From positions 882,905-946,904 of the forward strand of contig MU278350.1 in the NCBI GenBank assembly GCA_022385755.1: a stretch of DNA of 64,000 nt. The letters are read 5' to 3'. Source of the stretch: Trametopsis cervina. Its lineage: Eukaryota > Basidiomycota > Agaricomycetes > Polyporales > Irpicaceae. Under the pieces are notes generated by a model. That model did no database searches and was not told the origin of the DNA. It was given only the letters and a program-made list of their open reading frames with translations. Position numbers and translations under genes: made by a program. The first letter of the stretch is position 1. The number at the start of each line of letters is the position of its first letter. Positions 55,739-64,000 of the stretch are shown in pieces.

Positions 55739-58700
55739 GTCGGATTCGGGGGGATTAACTATAATCACTATTCAGTATCCTGTGGTGGTACGATTGCACT
55801 GTGGGTACCTCCACACGGTTGCAGCTAGCCAGTGAACCAGTCACGGCCAAAAGATATCCTGCAACTGCGCATATGCATGAGTTGATGTTTATTTGACAGT
55901 TGATGTAGGTGAAAACTCACACAGATACCAGATGCAGCACAACTTTCAAGTCGCCGTGCAACGTCGTGACAAAGAAGTAGTGGATGTTACTGATGCAATC
56001 TGGACGCGTATGCCCAAGAACTCACATTCGTCCCCAACACCGTCAGGCGCCTATTCGACGTTCTCCCGGCGGACTCTTACCTCACACTAAAGTAACGATA
56101 TCTCATGCACTACTACACAGCAGCCACTTACGTGATTGACTACTACTTGCAGGTCAATGCTATGAGCCCCTGTATGCATACTACTGTGCTTAAGCCCGGT
56201 GTGCCGAAAGACTGTGATTTTCTGGGTTCAAGCAACGCAACATCTTAGGGAGGGGTACACCGCGCTTGGTGAGTGCATGTATCTAGGCATGCACCTACGG
56301 CTGTCACCAGGCTTCGCCTGTGGGTCCGGGCTGCTTTACTTGGATGGTACCAATGTCAGTATTCTGCAATGCATTGATCGATGCGTAGTGCGAGTTAGAT
56401 TGGTTCAATTTCCTCGCTTTGTACTCCCGCCTGTCCAAGTTTACCTCTGTCACATACTATGACCCGCATCCAGATGCTCCAGCCAGTCCACTAGAAGTCA
56501 TGGGGCCATTGTGCGGGATACTCCACATTGAGGTTTGACAAGATGAAGGTAAGCCCCCGTTTTGTGACTTGACGATGGGCCTTGGAATTCATCACAGCAT
56601 CCCAGGTCAAGATGTCTGGGAAAGCGGAGGGAACGGCTTGGAGCCATTAGCCCGCTTCTTTCACAGCTCCCTATGCCTACTGGAAAACAACGTAGTGCTC
56701 TTTGAATCGCGGCAGGGATAAAATCGAGGGTTGTGCAAGCCTTACTGGTTGAGTCTGCATTGTAGGTTGCGTTGGGATTCCGTATAACATAACGCCATGC
56801 TCACCTGATACTTACAGACCACACTCGAGCCCTCGTGGTCAGGCATGCGCCCCTTCCATAATTCTGACAACCTAGAAAACCGCTGTCGACAGTGTCGTTC
56901 TCATCGGTTGAGAGTGCCTACCGACTATCCCGGCACAAGCTGAAGTTCCATCGGAAATATGGCAGCTTGATATACTCGAGCTTAGCTTTGAATGAGGAAG
57001 ACAACTCTTGCTTCTCCGGCATAATGCTTCGAGATCTTGCGGATTCGTCTCCGATTGGCTACAAGTAAACTATCGCTCGCTGCTATGAAGCCTATTTCGA
57101 CGGATAATTAAGGGGGTTACCATACATGTCACTATACCTATTGTTATATGACGCACTTGGTAAACATGTAACACGGGGAAGGTACGTTCAATTCTAGATC
57201 TCTTGACATCCGGAGCCGCACTGATCAGACGGTCCGATAAAGGCTACCTCAGGTATGCTTCTCCGTCTACGCGTGGCTACCAACCACCCGCTGTTATCAC
57301 GAAGCCCTACCCTTTGCCCTATACCATTCATTGACGATTATCTTCACACGAGCTTGATGCTCCTGTTCCTTGAACTTGCGACGATGAGCAGCACCGCAGC
57401 CACAAGCGGTGTCGGCCTTCTCAGGGTCTGAGCCACCAAATGCTCAAAAGAGTGGAAACAAAGACGAGCTCCGAAACAGCGAATGTATAGCGAATGTTCG
57501 TAATTGTCCTTGTGACCTTTGGAGAAAGGTCCAGACACTGACGAAGTCGACAACAGATTACTGCGCAACCCGCTGCCCTGGCTGACTGACGGGGATGATC
57601 AATAAGTATGTCAAAATCGTGCCTCTTAGATGCTCTAAAGTCCGAAGCAAGATATCTTTCGGAAGGATAGATAATCAAGCCAGTCACCCGAAGCACGTAA
57701 TGCACAACGGGACAGTGCATACATCGGTATCCATCCCGCAAAACCCTAAATTCCTGTGGCACCGGAAGTCTCTTGCGCGACTGCTATAATTCAGTCAGGA
57801 GAACGGATCAGCACAGTCCTCCCCTCGACAACGGCGGTAGATCGGTTCATCCGCTCATCTACTCGACCCTCATTTCAGCTCGACCAATGCCTGCTCTCGG
57901 AGATGAGATGGTCCAATCGCCTTCCAGCGTTCAATCGAGGTGCCGTTTGACAGACCCTCTCGTCGCAGTCATTAAGATGCTGCAACCTTTGCGTCCGAGG
58001 TGCTATGAAGTTCTGATTTCTGATACATGGTGTGTTCACAAGATCTATCGACCCACTTATTCCAGTTCTCATGACAATGCGACTGTCTTTCCGCCTCTAG
58101 GGATGTCGATGACATATGCACCATAGACGTAAGCCGTGGCAGATCTTGGGCATCCATGGCATTGAAAGCTATGACCATCTATGGTCCGTTAACATACATT
58201 ACCAGAAGTGCGTGTGCACGGCTCAGTCTTACGCAGTATCCTCTCAAGCCGTGCGCATCGTTACCTGCTCACATTCATACCCCAGAATATCATTCTCTTG
58301 GTGGCGGGAGAATGCAACTTTAAAAGCCCACGCGAATGCACCTCTGCGCCTTCGAACTACCGTAGCCTGAGTTTGGAAACAAAAAGACAACATTGGAGTA
58401 TGGTCGCATAGCAGTCGCAGAAAATCAATGCCATGTTTGGATGCCGTGCGGGTTCCTTACGTTCGCACCCGACAATACAATCTCCGCTGGACAATGTTAG
58501 AATTCCTAGCTATACATCGAGCGTGGACGTCGAATCAATTCGGTGCTTTGCGGTGCTTCCTTGCAGTCCGAAGCTCACGTCAATGCCTTCCGACGGTGTC
58601 CAGCCTGCTGCTTTGACATTGAGTTCATCGACAAACGGAAGTCCAAAGACAGTTAACACTCCTGCCGTGGAATCTTGAAGGATTCTGTGGAAGTCATCAC

Positions 58701-59234
58701 AAGAAACTCAATTTCATTGGTACTACCACAGGCGACCGTGAGCCAGCCCGAATATGCTCAATCTGGGTGAGATAACAGGAGATCAAAAGCGTCTCGCGTA
58801 GATCATCGTTCCCATCAACCGATTGAATAGGCGGGAACCGGTTACTTTGCGCAATGGAGCTGTGTTCTCATTTGCTGACGCCGTTTGTTAGGCTTTTCCG
58901 AAGTGGAAATCCGTCGTTGTGACCAACACTGAGGCTGGTTGCTGAGCGTCAAGCCCATATAAGAACCACCATGGCCTCCACAGCATAGAGGGTTCGACTG
59001 GTACTCGCCGACCCTTGGACTTCAGCCTTTAGCTCTCCTCGTGAGTTTCTATGCAACCCACTCGGCCTTTTCTTCTCCTGAACACGGAGCGAACCAAGGT
59101 ATCTGCTCCGAGTTCTATCCCCTTTCCTGGTGATGTTCGACAGCGATACGACCATTTCCACACTTCTGTTTTCCGGTATGTATGGTGTTTGCATGTCGCA
59201 CGGAAAGGCTGACTTGTAGCAAAGGTCATATCAA
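55739..59234. other. 3.5-kb gene-poor stretch with coding relics
   Basis: Short coding-like pieces in changing frames. Around 56015-56090 the plus strand reads QELTFVPNTVRRLFDVLPAD and then a stop. Near 56153 it reads VNAMSPCMHTTVLKPGVP. At 57421-57762 (-) a 114-codon frame contains CLDLSPKVTRTITNIRYTF. None joins into a model, and there are many stops. No transposase or reverse-transcriptase motif is seen. I interpret it as decayed genes of unknown type. Confidence 0.4.
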
Positions 59235-60786
59235 ATGGAGATTCAAGTACAGAGTCCTCAGGTGAAAGTATCCCGCCAACGCGGATACGAACCAGCCAAG
59301 TCACTTCCTGTATTCAGCGACCAAGACAGAGTTGAGGGTGTGGTGCGCCTAGATCCCCATCTTCACGTCTCTCCTGGACGGCTTGTCATCTCGGTGCGTT
59401 CGCACGTGGGGTAGCCGTGCTCGTGGAAGAGATTGACGTGTGGCTGTTCCAGATGGAAGGCGCATTCATTTACATTTCCCCAGACATCGTAGAAGCCCAC
59501 GATGAGTTTCCAGTCAGCAATTCTCAAGGGCAATACAGGCATCTATTCTTCACGTCGTCGGTTACCTATGCGACTGGAGAAACCGGCAGTCCCCGTTCAA
59601 CGTCATCGATCCGAGAAGCGTTTGCCAACACCGTACGCACGCTCAAGGTCGACCGCAAAGCCAGTCTACCAGACCTGAGACCTGCGGCAGCACGCGGTCA
59701 GTACCCATTCTCGTTCGAGGTCCCACGCCCCGCAAGGCAGGGAGAAGAGATTCCCCCTACATGTTCTTCTGTCTCAGTTGGTGTAATGGGTACCAGGGGG
59801 AGAACCGGCGTCGAGCGTGCCGAAGTGGAATACAAGATCATTGCGCGATGGGAAGGCACAGATCCCGACGAACGGACTCAGTAAGGATATCTCTGCTCTG
59901 CGAAGCCGTCTGGTTGACAGTTACACAGGATGGATGCCCCGATCATCTTTCAACCAGATGTCGATTTCCAATCTCACGATGGGACCTCCATGGATCCAGA
60001 ATCATGGCTTGAGATACCCTTGCATTCAGATCGTACTATACCATTCAAATGCGCAGTACGTTCGTGGCTTATTCTCTTGGACTTGACCTGACACACCAAC
60101 AGGTAACGCTACCGGACCCCTCGACTTTCGCACGTACATCCTCCATCCCTTTCTTCGTTGTCTTCACGACCAAACCTCGCTCGCAGACGCTTGCGCGCGA
60201 GATGGCCGCAGACGCCACTTTGACCATTTCTCTTCTCCGTCAAGTCACTGTGCTCTCGCGACCATCGCTTACGTATAGTCCGACCACCTCGTCGATCAGT
60301 TCGAGCGAGGAATCAGATGCCTCTGCGACGAATCGAACATCCAAAAAGCGGTTATTTCACCGCGTCGTCAAGAGCACAACGTCTGCGGCTGGTGGCAACC
60401 CTGATTCGACAGGCCATCGCGCATCGCCCGCACTGGACAAGCCTCTCCCTCCCGTCCCAAATGGGGTGTCTGACACACGAACACTCCAGACTGAAGTATC
60501 AATCGGGTTTCCAAAACGTCCACGCAAGCGTATACCGCCACATCAACGCCATCCTTCCCTCGATGCTAATAGTTCCTTGCCTGACGGTCTCTTCAAAAGC
60601 AAACTCAGGCTCCACAAGAATATGCTTCCCTCCCTGGAGTGGTCCGGCCTCAGTGTGAAGGTGTGTATTCTTATTAGTCCCACAAATGTTGGTAGCTCAA
60701 ACGTAACCCCCTAGTATTTTGTCGAAGTCTCTGTTCTATTCGGGCAAGACGAGGTTCGTGCCCGGGTGCCGATACGTCTGTTATGA
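59235..60786 (+). CDS. Alpha-arrestin-like trafficking adaptor
   Basis: Five exons (59235-59393, 59453-59880, 59929-60055, 60103-60660, 60715-60786) sum to 448 codons. The start MEIQVQSPQVKVSRQRG leads into the arrestin N-domain: DQDRVEGVVRLDPHLHVSPG, then FIYISPDIVEAHDEFP, RGQYPFSFEVPRPARQGEEI and ERAEVEYKIIARWEG. The C-domain holds WLEIPLHSDRTIPFKCAV, then SIPFFVVFTTKPRS and a Ser-rich insertion with a basic patch, ending YFVEVSVLFGQDEVRARVP. Such proteins recruit Rsp5-type ubiquitin ligases to plasma-membrane transporters; no clear PPxY motif is visible. The N-terminus is slightly shorter than usual, and a preceding exon cannot be excluded. Confidence 0.82.
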
Positions 60787-61315
60787 TCACTGTCAAGGAC
60801 CGGTCAGCTCAAATGACCCCCTAATCTTCTCACATATCTCCTTGATTGTATGCGCTGTTTATTCGTTTATCTATTTTCGTCTTTATGCAAATGCGGCAGT
60901 CGTACGACATCTCATGCAATGGACTTCGCCTACGACGGTGCCCTCGTAACATTACGCTCTTTTGCAGTCACTCTCTTTTCGCACTGGCACGCTCCACTGT
61001 GTATGCAGTAACCTCTTTTTGGATTCTCGTGTTCATATGAAATACATACATGTATACCCAATGTATCACGCAGTTCAACTTTCTACGCGAAGAGTATACT
61101 TCGCGACCCAGCGGCACGTGGTCGCGTCACATCGTGCTTCACGCGGCGCGCTCATGGTCAGCGCAAGTATTGCTTGTTAACCAGTCCTCGATTCCTACAA
61201 CCTCGTGACAGCGCGGTTCACAATCCATCGTATCTGCTGTCAGTGGCCACTACTCTAGTTCAACTTGTTACAACAATCATTTGCGGCTTGAGCAGGACTC
61301 GCAGTCTGGCCCGCG
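60787..61315. other. Intergenic spacer
   Basis: 3' end of the arrestin gene and upstream region of VPS16. T-rich sequence, no gene recognised. Confidence 0.45.
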
Positions 61316-64000
61316 ATGGACGTGGAACACCCTACGGCGACATGGGAAGCCATGCAAGGCGGGACTGTGTTCTATCGTAGGCAACAGGTGTATTCGATAC
61401 CAGGGAAACTGCCTCAGCTTCAAGACTTCATAGTTGCAGGTTCTCGCTACGGTGGTCCTACTGGTAAGTCGCGAGAGTCAAGTAATAACGTTTCGATTAT
61501 ACTGAGCTTTGGACTGTCATAGCACTAATGAGGGACACTTCAAGGGTCACCGTGCTAAGTGGAGCCACTACTGCGTTTGCGAAGGCGCAAATACAAATCT
61601 ATTCTGCTGCTGGGGAAGGGTTACTACTCTTTAGTGTGGTTGTACACCCTCTCATTCAATGACTCGTGCTGACGTTCTTAGAACCTAGTGGGACCAGGGA
61701 AAGATAGTTCGCTTTGGATGGACCGGAGATGAACGGCTAGCTGTTCTGAACGAAGAAGGCGTATATCGCTTGTACGACCTTCAAGGAGATTATCAACAGT
61801 ACTCGCTCGGCAGTGAGGCAGCGGAGCTGGGGATCATCGATGCGCGAATTCACGAGAACGGCCTCGTAGCTCTAACCGGAACTCTATCACTATTGGAGGT
61901 TAAAGGATGGGAAGGAGGGAAACCACTGACCCTCGCGAACCCAGGTGTGCCGTGCCCGAAACTGCTGTTAGTCTCCTAACTGAAACAATATAGGGATCAG
62001 CCAGCCACCGTATGCATGGGCAGTGATTCCGCCTGACCTTACTGTCTCTCGACACGTCGAAGTGCTCCTTTCCGTCGACGCCACCGTTTACAGCGTCGAT
62101 AACCTCGAATCGACTGACCAGAGGTTGTCTCGAGGCCCTTTCTCGCATCTCGCACCTTCTCCAAACGGCAAGTCATTGGCTTTGCTCACATCTACAGGAA
62201 CCCTCTGGGTCGTATCGAGCGACTTCCAACGAAGTCTTGCTGATTTCGACACGACTGCGGCGGGACCTTCTGCGGACATCAGGCAGGTAGAATGGTGTGG
62301 CAACGATGCTGTGCTCGTTACGTGGGATACAATGGCAATGCTCGTCGGTCCTTTCGGCGACACTTTGCAGTACGTCTCGAGTGATTGGTTATCCGACATG
62401 CAGTGTGAATTCTTGTCGAATTTACAGGTACTTCTACACCGGACCTACGTTTGCCGTCACAGAACCAGATGGTATCCGAGTTATGGGACCTGATACCTGC
62501 GAGTTTATTCAGAAAGTGCCTGGTAAGCTTCTCATATCAGATATCTTCTACTGCGTCTCAGAATTTGCAGTGTCCTCTGTTGCTGTATTCCGCCCCGGAT
62601 CCACCTCTCCATCTGCCATTCTCTATGATGCCTGGGAACACTTTTCGAAACGCTCGCCAAAGGCTGATGAGAGCATCCGTAGTATTCGGCCAGAGCTTGC
62701 GGCCGCTGTAGATGAATGCATTGACGCTGCAGGGAGGGAATGGAATCCTCATTGGCAGCGGCGTCTTCTCAATGTACGTTACTGTTACAGATGTGCCGGG
62801 GCCACCTGTCTGACAGACATCACTTAGGCCGCAAAGTTCGGGAAAGCCTTTATCGACCTTTACGACGCATCAGATTTCGTTGGCATGGGTCATACACTGA
62901 GGGTCTTGAATGCCGTACGTTATTATGAGATAGGCATCCCAATCACATACACACAGTGCGTATTCAGCGATTCTCATAATTGAGCAATCTGAGGTCAACA
63001 TATCGGAGCAGGTATACGCAGTTGTCCCCCACACAACTTGTTGCCCGGCTTACCACACGAAATCTACATTTGCTGGCTCTGAGAGTATCGTCGTTCTTAG
63101 ATTTGCCCTCTTCAGCAGTTCTGAAGCACTGGGCATGCGCCAAGATTGTGAGGTCGAAATCTACGGCGTCGGCTGACTCTGTGTTGGATGACGATGCTGT
63201 TTGCAAGTCGATAGTAGAGAAATTCGAGACATTGGGCGGCGCGGCTGTGAGCTATGCAGACATCGCGAGGAAAGCATGGGAGATAGGAAGAACGGATCTG
63301 GCTACGAAGGTCAGTCTACGACATCTCGTTTGTTTTGTGTCCTTGTTCACTGTAACTCCTAGCTCCTGGATCATGAACCAAGGTCCTCAGATCAGGTACC
63401 ATTACTATTGAGCATGAAAGAAGACAAGTTAGCCCTTTCCAAGGCCGTAGAAAGTGGCGACACAGATCTTGGTAAGTTTGAATCATTTATCCCATTGCAC
63501 TTCTAGCATTAATAAATGTCATAGTCTACCACGTCCTATTACATTTACAGAAGCGCATGGCGCTCGGTAGCTTCTTCCGTCTCATTGAGGAGGGGGGTCT
63601 AGCCCTGGCCCCTGCAAGTAAACTGCTCCAAGTCTATGCCCGTGAACAAAATCGTGATATGCTCCGCGATTTCTACTACTCCGATGATCGCCGTGTCGAT
63701 AGCGCTATCCTCTCGCTGCATGAAGCTGCATCAATGTCGGTAAGTTGGTCATGGCCAGACTTGTTGTGCATTATTGAGCAGTGTGATAGGATCCTGCTTC
63801 CAAGATAACTGCAGTCAAGACGGCACAGAAATTCTTCTCTGAAGACAAGGAAAGGTCGTTCGAGGCAAAGGTGCATGGACTTCTTTTTGCTTTGAAATAC
63901 TTTATCAACATAGTACGACCAGGTTATGGATGAAAGTGCTCGCCTTCTCACATTCCAACAACAACTAGAGAAGGAAGCCGATGGGAAAATCACATTCTTT
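61316..64000 (+). CDS. VPS16: Vacuolar sorting protein VPS16 (HOPS/CORVET core), 3' end outside window
   Basis: The start [20 protein letters not shown] opens the N-terminal beta-propeller. Exon-joined blocks follow: [73 protein letters not shown] and [18 protein letters not shown]. The C-terminal helical solenoid then begins ([83 protein letters not shown]). The frame is still open at base 64000 ([12 protein letters not shown]), so the last part is missing. At least ten introns are present. VPS16 binds VPS33 and is required for vacuole/endosome fusion. Confidence 0.93.

Overview
This is nuclear DNA of a filamentous basidiomycete. The evidence is dense short introns (mostly 48-75 nt, GT..AG) in almost every conserved gene, compact intergenic spacers, and a fungal gene set that includes a hydroxyquinol-type intradiol dioxygenase, alpha-arrestin and DUF1769 and DUF7729 proteins. 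An agaricomycete wood- or litter-decayer is my inference; no species is assigned. Gene models were built by hand from splice signals. Where exon sums are quoted, they give whole codons.

Left part (1-36 kb) is ordinary gene-rich sequence: EXO1 nuclease (-), hydroxyquinol 1,2-dioxygenase (-), a small secreted protein (+), an epoxide hydrolase (-), phosphopantothenate-cysteine ligase (+), a DUF7729 membrane/secreted protein (-), a tandem pair of DUF1769 proteins (+,+), a secreted type-B carboxylesterase (+), the DHH1/DDX6 helicase (+), a family-32-like glycosyltransferase (+), an unidentified protein (-), succinate dehydrogenase assembly factor 2 (+), a large PH-domain protein (+) and protein phosphatase 1 (+).

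Middle part (about 36.4-43.7 kb) is the unusual region. It is a degenerate tandem array of units roughly 0.7-1.4 kb long. Each unit centres on a divergent promoter block carrying a CGG-N12-CCG palindrome. A short membrane microprotein reading frame lies on the minus side. On the plus side are intron-like blocks or, in the last two units, a spliced gene for a small acidic protein. The introns of these acidic-protein genes resemble one another more than their exons do. Several copies have decayed start codons or an internal stop.

Right part (45-64 kb) returns to conserved genes: a large Ser/Pro-rich unknown (+), mitoribosomal protein mL59 (+), SEC62 (+), an MGR3-like mitochondrial TPR protein (-), mL45/MBA1-like (-) head to head with a MIX17/CHCHD2 twin-CX9C protein (+), an F-box protein (-), a 3.5 kb gene-poor stretch of reading-frame relics, an alpha-arrestin (+) and VPS16 (+, running off the end). 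Four nuclear genes for mitochondrial proteins therefore lie within 6.5 kb. No tRNA, rRNA, CRISPR array or intact transposon was recognised.
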